Shown piece by piece: positions 1 to 6,691 of a stretch of DNA of 12,329 nucleotides. The notes beneath the pieces were generated by a model, which was given only the letters and a program-made list of their open reading frames with translations, was not told where the DNA came from and ran no database searches. The stretch covers positions 7,395-19,723 of the forward strand of contig JACDFO010000014.1 of assembly GCA_013815785.1 (NCBI GenBank), given 5' to 3'. Both the position numbers and the translations under genes were made by a program. The DNA comes from Candidatus Saccharimonadota bacterium. GTDB taxonomy: Bacteria; Patescibacteriota; Saccharimonadia; Saccharimonadales; JACDFO01. Each line of letters starts with the position of its first letter. Positions within the stretch are counted from its first letter, which is position 1.

Positions 1-393
1 TAACACGGCTTTTTCTGGCGGATTAGATGATTCGCTCAACGTTCTAATAAGGTTGCTGGTTAGATAGTATGGAATATTGGCGACTATTTTATACTTTGGC
101 GGCAAAGCTGTTAAATCAAAATCTAAGATGCCTTCGTTATGAAGAATAAAGTCTTTACCCCCATACTTCTTAACCAGTGCGACCAGAAGGCTTCTATCTT
201 TTTCAACGGCGATAACTGCAGCACCTTTTTCAAGCAGTAGTTCAGTCAGCGTCCCAGTTCCCGGTCCGATTTCTAAAACCGTATCGCCTTTTTGCACGTC
301 GGCAGCCGCACACATCGCCCCTAAACTAGTTCGGTCATTCAGCCAATGCTGCCCCAACTGCTTCTTCGTCCTCGGTCCATCATTCATGACCAT
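1..393 (-). CDS. rsmA: 16S rRNA dimethyladenosine transferase, partial (C-terminus beyond left edge)
   Basis: The 131 visible codons are the N-terminal half of RsmA/KsgA, the SAM-dependent enzyme that dimethylates two adjacent adenines near the 3' end of 16S rRNA during small-subunit maturation. Seen directly: the family's N-terminal KKQLGQHWL (residues 10-18; usually KxxLGQxFL), the SAM-binding LEIGPGTGTLTE (41-52), the acidic IAVEKDR (65-71) after strand 2, and the catalytic motif ANIPYYLTS (about 107-115; family NIPYxxxS). The start is taken as ATG at 393; a second in-frame ATG lies at 387 and neither has a good Shine-Dalgarno sequence, so the exact start is uncertain. The gene lies downstream of the G5/transglycosylase gene, in the same order as rpfB-ksgA in mycobacteria and near yabE-ksgA in Bacillus (established knowledge). 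The terminator between them suggests separate transcription. Confidence 0.95.
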   Translation of the reverse strand, partial: MVMNDGPRTKKQLGQHWLNDRTSLGAMCAAADVQKGDTVLEIGPGTGTLTELLLEKGAAVIAVEKDRSLLVALVKKYGGKDFILHNEGILDFDLTALPPKYKIVANIPYYLTSNLIRTLSESSNPPEKAVL

Positions 394-428
394 AGTTTGC
401 CCGTATTAAGATCGTAAATCAACATATG

Positions 429-461
429 AAAATAATTCCGGATTTACTCCGGAATTATTTT
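429..461. terminator. Perfect bidirectional intrinsic terminator
   Basis: A perfect 14-bp inverted repeat (429-442 paired with 448-461) flanks a 5-nt loop. The stem has a CCGGA/TCCGG core with an A-run on one side and a T-run on the other, so it can act in both directions. It would end transcription of the upstream transglycosylase gene before rsmA. Confidence 0.8.
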
Positions 462-519
462 ATCTATTTTCAGGAGGAGCAGTCCGAGAGACGAATTTAT
501 TTCGGCGCCCGGCACGCAT

Positions 520-542
520 GAGGAACCCGCCCGGGGTTCCTC
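520..542 (-). other. GC-rich hairpin just after the transglycosylase stop codon
   Basis: A 9-bp perfect stem, GAGGAACCC (520-528) with GGGTTCCTC (534-542), has a 5-nt GC loop and starts 9 nt after the stop codon at 551. No T-run follows on either strand. It may therefore be a 3'-end stabiliser or a weak terminator backed up by the stronger hairpin at 429-461. Confidence 0.5.
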
Positions 543-550
543 ATTACCTT

Positions 551-1936
551 CTACCACCAGTGATTCACCTGCCAAAAATTATAAGCGGCGTTCCAGCTAC
601 CATAGCGTCCCACGGCGTAACCATTAAAGAATCGTAGCTGACAGTCGGCGTCATTGGCATAATTAGGGCAGGCGTTCGTAAGTTTGGTGCCGGGACAGGC
701 CTGACCAAGCCCTAGGCAGCCGCCGGCGTTACGAGCATTGAGCCGCCAACCCGACTCTCTGGATATGATGAATGACGCCGAACCGTGTTGAGATTCTGGG
801 ATACCAGCCGCAGACATGAGCGCAGCGTGATCACCTGCGACAATGATCGTAGGTTGCTTGGTCCCTTTCACTACGATTTGTTTGACGGCTTCGACAGCAA
901 TAATTTCTTGAATTGGCTTGCGAGCAATTTCAATTCCGTTTTGAAGCTCAACTTCGTATGTGACGACTTTGCGACCAGCATTACCAGCTTGTCTAATCTG
1001 AGTGGTGCCCACTGTAAGGTTTGGATCGTTTATCGTTTCTACCGGTGCTGCGATCGTTTCTTCGCGTGCGTCAATCTGTCTTCCGAAGCGGGTTACAAAA
1101 ATCTGCGTCTGTGGAGTAAGCGGCGTATCAACTGATGGTGTAATAACATCATCTGGCAGTGTCTGTATATTCTTTTCTTTCAAAGCATCACCGACAGTAG
1201 CCACGTGCGTACGAACCGGAATATTACTGCCATATAAATTGATTATTGCAGGCGTAGCACGGTCAATCACTATAGTTTCTGCTACTAAATCACCTCGCAA
1301 GACGTCTTCTGTTTCAATTACCGCACCACGGGCCTCGACCTTGTCTTCTGGATACACCATAACACCCGCTGCTTGGGCAGCATCACGCGGCGCTGGTGCG
1401 GCGGTAACGGTTGTAATTTCGTTGTCTCCATCAACGATGGTAACGGCTCGTGCATTATGAAAAGTAACACTAAAATTAGAATCTAAAATTTCGGTATCAA
1501 GTGCTGGTTCGACAATATCTTTTTCTTCCACAGAAATATTTAGGCGTTCCAAAAAGTCTTGTACGGTTTGGGCGCGTGTCGGGATGACCTGTTGCTTACC
1601 GTCAATAGATAAATTTACTAGTTTAGTATCGCTCGCACCGACTGTTTTGCCATTACTAACCACAAAACTTGTCATAGCAATGAATGACAACAAAACAAAA
1701 GTCATGACCGGTAAAGCAAATGGGTGGCTCCGAAGTGGATGATTTATAAGCCTTTTCAGTAGCGTATGCTTAGGGCTAGACTTTGTTTTTGCTGATTTTT
1801 TAAGTTTTATGGGCGCTTTAGAAGTAACGACTGTTGATTTACTAGTCGTCTTATTTGATTGTGTCGACCGCTTTTTGGCAGGCCGCACATCCATAGATAA
1901 TATTTGAGATTTCTTTAGTGGAAGTTTAGCGCTCAT
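551..1936 (-). CDS. Membrane-anchored DUF348/G5-domain lytic transglycosylase-like protein (RpfB/YabE-type)
   Basis: A 461-residue envelope protein, likely a peptidoglycan-cleaving enzyme involved in wall growth. Order of parts: a Lys/Ser/Thr-rich cytoplasmic tail (1-70), one membrane segment (about 73-94), three DUF348-like repeats (about 105-150, 162-205 and 230-275), a G5 domain (about 280-358), and a C-terminal transglycosylase-like domain (about 383-461). The last has ISRESGW, with E394 the probable catalytic acid, then LGLGQACPG and the terminal RYGSWNAAYNFW. RpfB and YabE share the DUF348-G5-catalytic layout (family knowledge), but this catalytic domain resembles the RESG/RYGS transglycosylase type more than classical Rpf. 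Four cysteines (407, 414, 423, 432) could form two disulfides outside the cell. The ATG at 1936 has no Shine-Dalgarno sequence; a leader hairpin and a promoter precede it. Confidence 0.88.
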   Translation of the reverse strand: MSAKLPLKKSQILSMDVRPAKKRSTQSNKTTSKSTVVTSKAPIKLKKSAKTKSSPKHTLLKRLINHPLRSHPFALPVMTFVLLSFIAMTSFVVSNGKTVGASDTKLVNLSIDGKQQVIPTRAQTVQDFLERLNISVEEKDIVEPALDTEILDSNFSVTFHNARAVTIVDGDNEITTVTAAPAPRDAAQAAGVMVYPEDKVEARGAVIETEDVLRGDLVAETIVIDRATPAIINLYGSNIPVRTHVATVGDALKEKNIQTLPDDVITPSVDTPLTPQTQIFVTRFGRQIDAREETIAAPVETINDPNLTVGTTQIRQAGNAGRKVVTYEVELQNGIEIARKPIQEIIAVEAVKQIVVKGTKQPTIIVAGDHAALMSAAGIPESQHGSASFIISRESGWRLNARNAGGCLGLGQACPGTKLTNACPNYANDADCQLRFFNGYAVGRYGSWNAAYNFWQVNHWW

Positions 1937-1945
1937 AGATATATA

Positions 1946-1996
1946 GGTTTGTACTTTGGCCCTGAGAGCAAACGACTTTCACCGCCAAAACAAACC
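1946..1996 (-). promoter_or_regulatory. 5' leader hairpin of the G5/transglycosylase gene
   Basis: On the minus strand GGTTTGT-TTTGGC (1996-1984) pairs with GCCAAA-GT-ACAAACC (1960-1946). This gives 13 bp with one 2-nt bulge and a 23-nt loop. The stem begins at the predicted transcript 5' end and finishes 9 nt before the start codon, which lacks a Shine-Dalgarno sequence. That placement suggests control of RNA stability or translation, or a small ligand or protein site. Confidence 0.55.
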
Positions 1997-2003
1997 AGCT
2001 CGT

Positions 2004-2034
2004 ATTCTACCATATTTAGCTGAGTTTGTCCCAA
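2004..2034 (-). promoter_or_regulatory. Promoter of the G5/transglycosylase gene
   Basis: The minus strand shows an extended -10, TGGTAGAAT (hexamer TAGAAT at 2009-2004), with a weak -35-like TTGGGA at 2034-2029 (19-bp spacer). The predicted transcription start, near 1997, coincides with the first base of the leader hairpin. The -35 lies inside the 3' end of the Nudix gene. Confidence 0.5.
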
Positions 2035-2486
2035 GCTTTGAGGGCTGGTTTAAGGAGTTGTTCGGCAGATCTTTGTAAGCAGAGCTCGTCAATCGAACGC
2101 CATTCAATCGCAGTTATTTCACCACTGGCTGGTTTTAACTTTGGCTTCTCGAGTAAGTAGATAGCGTAGGCGATGCAGCGGAACGAAAGCTTTTGAGGCG
2201 TGGAAACTGTTCGCTCAAAAAGAAATGTCAAGTCTGCTGGATCAAGCTGGATACCCGTTTCTTCGTAGACTTCCCGAACAGCTCCGACCGCCGGGACTTC
2301 TCCGCGATGCAATCCTCCGCCAGGAAATATCCAGGAATCGGTACCTAACCAAGCTCGAACAACTAAAAGCTCATCATCGCAGCGGATAAATACTCGCGTC
2401 CGCCTTCCGATCCGTAAATATACATATAATAAAGGTAACGACACCCAAAACGACGCCTTGCCAATAAATCTCCACAGTTTTTTCAT
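2016..2486 (-). CDS. Nudix hydrolase with N-terminal membrane-anchor-like segment
   Basis: A 156-residue Nudix protein that should cleave a nucleoside-diphosphate-linked substrate; the substrate cannot be read from the sequence. The Nudix box is complete at residues 57-79: G57, E63, R71-E72, E75-E76, G78 and I79 fit GX5EX7REUXEEXGU exactly, so Mg-binding and catalysis look intact. Residues about 11-24 are hydrophobic (FWVSLPLLYVYL), after a basic MKKLWR start, which suggests membrane attachment; most cytosolic Nudix enzymes lack this. Its ATG overlaps the helicase TGA as ATGA, with GGAG a few bases upstream, so translation is probably coupled to pcrA. Possible roles include clean-up of damaged nucleotides beside a repair helicase, or a lipid- or cell-wall-linked diphosphate; both are inferences. 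Confidence 0.9.
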   Translation of the reverse strand: MKKLWRFIGKASFWVSLPLLYVYLRIGRRTRVFIRCDDELLVVRAWLGTDSWIFPGGGLHRGEVPAVGAVREVYEETGIQLDPADLTFLFERTVSTPQKLSFRCIAYAIYLLEKPKLKPASGEITAIEWRSIDELCLQRSAEQLLKPALKAWDKLS

Positions 2487-4645
2487 AGTTTCTCCAGTGG
2501 TGCAAAGGCCACGTTTAGCTTCTTGGTTCCTTTGCCTTTGAAATAAATCGTGGCGTTATCGCCATCTATTTCAAGCACGGTACCCATTCCAAACAGCTGA
2601 TGTTTTACGCCATCCCCTTCGTTAAGTTCCGGAACATACCTCGGTTCATCGGAATATGACGCTGATGTTTGACTTGTCTCGCCAAAATTTGATTCTTGCC
2701 ATGAGCTGCCACTAGAAAAAGAGTTTTCAATCTGCATCTTGGCATCAAAGTCAGCTAAAAAACGGCTTGGTGGATTGTGTTGTGTACCGCCGTACAGCAT
2801 ACGGCTGGTTGCGTAACTCACGATCAGTTCTTCTTTAGCCCGGGTCATGCCGACGTAGCAAAGACGCCTCTCTTCTTCCATTTCGTGCTGATCATACAGC
2901 GCGCGACTATGTGGAAAAATTGTTTCTTCCATCCCGGTCATAAATACAACCGGGAACTCCAAACCCTTTGCGGCATGTAAAGTCATGAGTGTTACGTTAT
3001 TGTCATCACGATTATTACTATCTATGTCGCTGACGAGCGATACCTCTTCTAAAAACCCATCCAAACCAAGGTCTTGATATCCCTGCGCCACACTGGTAAG
3101 CTCGCGTACATTTTCTGCTCTAGCCTCGCCCTGAGGTGTGCCGTCATTGATGTATGCAAAATAATCGATTCGGCGTAACAAACTATCTAATAAACCTGTC
3201 AATGTCGCGTTTTCAACCAAATCTCTTGTTCGAGCCAGAATATCACCGAGCTCGGCCAGTCCGGCTCTGGCCTTAGTCGTCAATGTGTCGCAGGCAGCAA
3301 CTGATTCTAAGGCGCGTTGCAAAGACAGTCCTTGTTGAGTTTTCCAGGTGTAAAAATTTTCTAATGATTTTGTGCCTATACCACGTGTTGGCACATTGAC
3401 AACACGAGCAAAGCTGACGCTGTCTTCTGGTTGATATATGAGACGCAAGTACGCCATTATATCTTTCACTTCCTTACGATCATAAAACCGCTGGCCACCT
3501 ACGATACGATACGGCACACCGAAACGAACGAATATTTCTTCTACGGCACGGCTTTGGGCATTGGTGCGGTACAGTACTGCGAAATCTTTGTACTGGCGAA
3601 ACCGGGCATCGACTGCATTTTTAACGCGTCGCACGATAGCCTCGCCCTCAGCCCGCTCATTAGTAATTTGAATGACCTGTACGGGCTGTCCCTCACCAGC
3701 ATCAGTCCAGAGCTTTTTATCGGACCGTTTTTCGTTTTTGGTAATTACGGCGTGTGCAGCGTCCAGAATCGCTTTGGTGCTACGATAATTTTGCTCTAGT
3801 TTGATAATCGCCGTTTTGGGATAATCTTTTTCAAAATTCAATATATTTCGAAAGTCAGCACCCCTCCACGAATAAATACTTTGCCAATCATCCCCGACAA
3901 CAGCGATATTCTGATTTGTGTTGGTTAGTAATCTTACAAGTTTGTACTGAGCAGCGTTTGTATCCTGATACTCATCAATCATGATAAAGCGAAACTGGGT
4001 TTGCCATTTTTTTCGAATTTCTTCTTGGCTTTGCAGCAGATGAACCGTAAGGCCGATTAGGTCATCAAAGTCTAAAGCTGAATTATCTTTAAGTATTTTT
4101 TGGTATAACGGATAAATTTGAGCTGCTGCGCGGTGAATTGGGCCACTACCTATTCCCAAAAACTCAGTTGGTGAAATCAAGTCGTTTTTGGCGTTGCTTA
4201 TCAAACTACCTAGCGCACGAGGCGGAAAACTTTTTTCGTCCATCATGGCTGTTTTACAGGCCTGTTTGATAGCGCTTAAACGGTCAGATTCATCAAAAAT
4301 GACAAAATTTCGTGGTATGCCAGCGTGTTCACCATCTTGCCGAAGTAATCGGACACAAATACCGTGGAACGTACCCATGAAAGGCATGAAACCGCGATTA
4401 TCAGGATTTTCACCAAGCAGATGAGCTACACGCTCCCGCATTTCTTTCGCCGCTTTGTTGGTAAATGTTACGGCCAAGATATTGAAGGGCGTAGCTTTTT
4501 GTGTCGCAATCAAATGCGCGATACGATGCGTCAGCGTCTTAGTCTTGCCAGAACCTGCCCCGGCCAGAATAAGCAGCGGTCCTTCGGTTGTTTCGACCGC
4601 CCTCTGTTGTTCTAAATTCAAACCAACTAATAAGTCATTCTGCAC
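2483..4645 (-). CDS. pcrA: ATP-dependent DNA helicase PcrA/UvrD (superfamily 1A)
   Basis: A 720-residue 3'-5' DNA helicase for repair and replication restart, normal length for PcrA. Motifs in order: Q motif LNLEQQRAV (9-17), Walker A AGAGSGKT (28-35), Ia VTFTNKAAKEM (59-69), Walker B DEYQDTN (224-230), III VGDDWQSIYSWRGA (250-263), IV LEQNYRST (283-290), V LHAAKGLEF (556-564), VI EEERRLCYVGMTRAKEEL (590-607). The C-terminal 45 residues (GDGVKHQLFGMGTVLEI and onward) match the small PcrA C-terminal domain known to contact RNA polymerase. Motif III has Trp where Asp is usual. The start is GTG at 4645, supported by the family N-terminus (LLxGLNxxQ) although no clear ribosome site is visible. 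It lies 27 nt after the pilin-like gene, in the same frame, so reinitiation is possible. Confidence 0.96.
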   Translation of the reverse strand: MQNDLLVGLNLEQQRAVETTEGPLLILAGAGSGKTKTLTHRIAHLIATQKATPFNILAVTFTNKAAKEMRERVAHLLGENPDNRGFMPFMGTFHGICVRLLRQDGEHAGIPRNFVIFDESDRLSAIKQACKTAMMDEKSFPPRALGSLISNAKNDLISPTEFLGIGSGPIHRAAAQIYPLYQKILKDNSALDFDDLIGLTVHLLQSQEEIRKKWQTQFRFIMIDEYQDTNAAQYKLVRLLTNTNQNIAVVGDDWQSIYSWRGADFRNILNFEKDYPKTAIIKLEQNYRSTKAILDAAHAVITKNEKRSDKKLWTDAGEGQPVQVIQITNERAEGEAIVRRVKNAVDARFRQYKDFAVLYRTNAQSRAVEEIFVRFGVPYRIVGGQRFYDRKEVKDIMAYLRLIYQPEDSVSFARVVNVPTRGIGTKSLENFYTWKTQQGLSLQRALESVAACDTLTTKARAGLAELGDILARTRDLVENATLTGLLDSLLRRIDYFAYINDGTPQGEARAENVRELTSVAQGYQDLGLDGFLEEVSLVSDIDSNNRDDNNVTLMTLHAAKGLEFPVVFMTGMEETIFPHSRALYDQHEMEEERRLCYVGMTRAKEELIVSYATSRMLYGGTQHNPPSRFLADFDAKMQIENSFSSGSSWQESNFGETSQTSASYSDEPRYVPELNEGDGVKHQLFGMGTVLEIDGDNATIYFKGKGTKKLNVAFAPLEKL

Positions 4646-4672
4646 TTCAGTTATTTTAACAGTCAGGGCTGT

Positions 4673-5710
4673 TTAATTCAGTTGTTGTTTTTGATATGTT
4701 GTGGCGTCAGAAAGTGTTGCCGTTAACGTATATTTAACGCAGTCTGTAACAGAATTATCACATTTCGCACCAGTCAAGGTAGTTACGGCATAAGAGTACG
4801 ATTTTACTGCTGGCACAGCTACTAAGACAGATTCCAAGCCTTCAGGATCTTTTAATGCGCTGTCGTCCAGACCTTTTAGATTTGCGCTTCTAAATGCTTT
4901 ATCGTTTAGATTATTCAAGGTCGGATATTTACCTGTTTGTGCAAAGTATGCTTCAACTTGGCCATGCGTGGCGTTTATATCAGTTTTGCGCTCGCTGTCG
5001 TTTTTTTGCGAAGTCTCTGCAGTTACGGTGGCCATTTGACTGCTTACACGAGCAGGTGTCACAGACTGAGGCGTAGTAGCTACTTCTTCCGGTTTGGTAC
5101 TATTTGATTGGTTTTTAATAAAATCAAATGGTGGAGTAAAACCAAGGTTCAACACTCCGGCATCTGCAGCAAACAATGCACCGCCACCTCCTACGATTAT
5201 GATGAGCAATAATATGAATGCCCAGCGGGCGTTGCGTTTCTTGTGAGCTCGACCTATCGGAACAAAGTATTTCTTCTCTAACACTAGTTTGTCTATGGCT
5301 TCTTGTTTTTTCTTGTCTTCGTCAGTTGATTGGTCTTCCTTGTTTTTATTTCCAACTTGGTCAACCACCGCATCTACGATTGCCGAATCAGAAATATCAG
5401 TATCGGTTGTTTCCGGAACTTCTTCGGGTTTGTCGGCAGATTGGACAATCGTTTCATCTGGGATATTTTCGGTTTCAGGGATTGGGGCTATCACTTTTTT
5501 GCTTGTGGGTGTAATCGCGCTAGCCGTTTCCGTTTTGGGCTCGTCAGGATCATCAGCTTCTGGAGTATTGACCATCGGGTCTTGCACTCGCGGTCCGTGA
5601 CCAACAATTATCGGTCGCGCTGAGGCATCGGCTGGCGATTTGCCGGGCTTAGCGACATCCATAATCTGTTTGTCAGACTTTTTACTAGCTGGTTCGGCCA
5701 TTGAACCCAT
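4673..5710 (-). CDS. Single-pass membrane protein with pilin-like C-terminal domain
   Basis: I do not recognise a named gene. The 345-residue product has a long acidic Pro/Thr/Asp/Glu-rich cytoplasmic part (1-150), including a motif PADASARPIIVGHGPRVQDP near residues 26-45. A basic HKKRNAR then precedes one membrane segment (about 163-182), followed by a Ser/Thr linker and a C-terminal domain (about 239-345). That domain resembles the globular part of type IV pilins and pseudopilins: a DINATHGQVEAYFAQTGKYP helix-turn and a Cys pair (317, 324) near the C-terminus. It lacks an N-terminal prepilin peptidase site, so it is probably a fixed surface protein rather than a filament subunit (inference). 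Start ATG 5710 is chosen over the longer frame at 5785 because AAGGGG lies 7 nt upstream, whereas the longer start has no ribosome site and sits in a hairpin loop. Confidence 0.75.
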   Translation of the reverse strand: MGSMAEPASKKSDKQIMDVAKPGKSPADASARPIIVGHGPRVQDPMVNTPEADDPDEPKTETASAITPTSKKVIAPIPETENIPDETIVQSADKPEEVPETTDTDISDSAIVDAVVDQVGNKNKEDQSTDEDKKKQEAIDKLVLEKKYFVPIGRAHKKRNARWAFILLLIIIVGGGGALFAADAGVLNLGFTPPFDFIKNQSNSTKPEEVATTPQSVTPARVSSQMATVTAETSQKNDSERKTDINATHGQVEAYFAQTGKYPTLNNLNDKAFRSANLKGLDDSALKDPEGLESVLVAVPAVKSYSYAVTTLTGAKCDNSVTDCVKYTLTATLSDATTYQKQQLN

Positions 5711-5717
5711 TTCGTAT

Positions 5718-5723
5718 CCCCTT
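5718..5723 (-). promoter_or_regulatory. Ribosome binding site that fixes the start at 5710
   Basis: AAGGGG on the minus strand stands 7 nt before ATG 5710. It decides against the upstream in-frame ATG at 5785. Confidence 0.75.
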
Positions 5724-5774
5724 TCGGTAGTGAAAGCCGTTCTGGTGAGTGCTGGGTATTTGTTCTTGCGAGAA

Positions 5775-5794
5775 AGCGTAGCCATAGCTACGCT
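5775..5794 (-). terminator. Stem-loop between tpiA and the pilin-like gene, possible terminator
   Basis: AGCGTAGC (5794-5787) and GCTACGCT (5782-5775) form a perfect 8-bp stem around the loop TATG. On the minus strand a short T-rich stretch (TTTCT, counting the last stem base) follows. It lies about 70 nt after the tpiA stop and could end the glycolytic operon, though the T-tract is weak. The rest of 5711-5863 shows no convincing promoter. Confidence 0.45.
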
Positions 5795-5863
5795 GACAAG
5801 TAAAATGAATATCGGGCGCCGCCAGAATGGGTTGTAACGGAGAGGGGATATTAAATGGGTTCA

Positions 5864-6652
5864 TTACTCATCCCCTGACTCGTGCCGCATGCGATATGCA
5901 GCATCGACAATCCCAGAAAATTTATGATAATTAAGACTAGCACCGCCGACCAGCACACCATCACAATCTTCTATTTCAAGATAGCCGCGTACGGTTTGGT
6001 CGTCCACACTTCCCCCATACAGAATTCGCACTCTGCTGGCTGCACGCTTACCGTAGAGGTCGGCGACCTGTTTACGAATAAACTCCATATCTTTGGCCAC
6101 GTCAGACGGTTTAGCTAGCTGGCCACCGAAAGTACTGATGGCCCAGACGGGTTCGTAAGCGATTACCATCTCTTCGACGTCGCTTGCAGTCAGGTTGGCG
6201 AGGGCTGTTGTCAGCTGGTCGTGAAGTAGTTGTCGCGTTTCGCCGGCTTTACGTTCATGATCAGTCTCGCCTACGCAAAGGATGGGCATAATACCATTGC
6301 GTACTGCTGCTGCCACTTTGTCGCGCACTAGGTCTAAATCTTCATGAAAGTACAGTCGGCGCTCAGAATGACCGATAATGACATAATGCGCCAGATCCTG
6401 AAGCATCGTAAAACTAACTTCGCCCGTAAAGGCACCTTCGTCTTTGTGATATGCATTTTGGGCAGCTAATCGGAACTTACGCCGGTCAATCTGCATACTG
6501 AGCGGCTGTAGGACTAGCATGCTTGGAGCCAGCACGACTTCAATATTACGGTGAATCTTGATGCGTTCGTGCAACCTATGCAAAAGCATACTAGCCTGAC
6601 TAGTATTCATGTGCATCTTCCAATTACCGACGATGAGGGTTCTTTTGTTCAT
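5864..6652 (-). CDS. tpiA: Triosephosphate isomerase
   Basis: A 262-residue TIM barrel that interconverts dihydroxyacetone phosphate and glyceraldehyde 3-phosphate. Active-site elements are present: N10 and K12 in GNWKM, H95 in IIGHSERR, E167 in AYEPVWAI, and the phosphate-binding YGGSV (212-216) and VGGASL (235-240). Length is near the usual 250. The mobile loop 6 after the catalytic Glu is unusual: about residues 171-182 read AISTFGGQLAKP instead of the common AIGTGKTATP, two residues longer and without the KTA hinge. It is the last gene of pyk-pgk-tpiA, 39 nt after pgk. No strong ribosome site is visible before ATG 6652. Confidence 0.96.
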   Translation of the reverse strand: MNKRTLIVGNWKMHMNTSQASMLLHRLHERIKIHRNIEVVLAPSMLVLQPLSMQIDRRKFRLAAQNAYHKDEGAFTGEVSFTMLQDLAHYVIIGHSERRLYFHEDLDLVRDKVAAAVRNGIMPILCVGETDHERKAGETRQLLHDQLTTALANLTASDVEEMVIAYEPVWAISTFGGQLAKPSDVAKDMEFIRKQVADLYGKRAASRVRILYGGSVDDQTVRGYLEIEDCDGVLVGGASLNYHKFSGIVDAAYRMRHESGDE

Positions 6653-6691
6653 ATTGCTAATGCTTTCTGCCTGTTATTGTATCATTTAATC

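Noticed and set aside
785..1460. Plus-strand frames opposite the transglycosylase gene
   Set aside because: They are antisense shadows without ribosome sites or recognisable domains; the minus frame is clearly the gene.
5711..5785. Longer start of the pilin-like protein at ATG 5785
   Set aside because: That ATG lies in the loop of an 8-bp hairpin without a ribosome site, while ATG 5710 has AAGGGG at 7 nt.
5820..5880. AGGGGAT/ATCCCCT inverted repeat around the tpiA stop
   Set aside because: The loop is about 20 nt, the stem overlaps coding sequence, and no T-run follows; the hairpin at 5775-5794 is a better terminator candidate.
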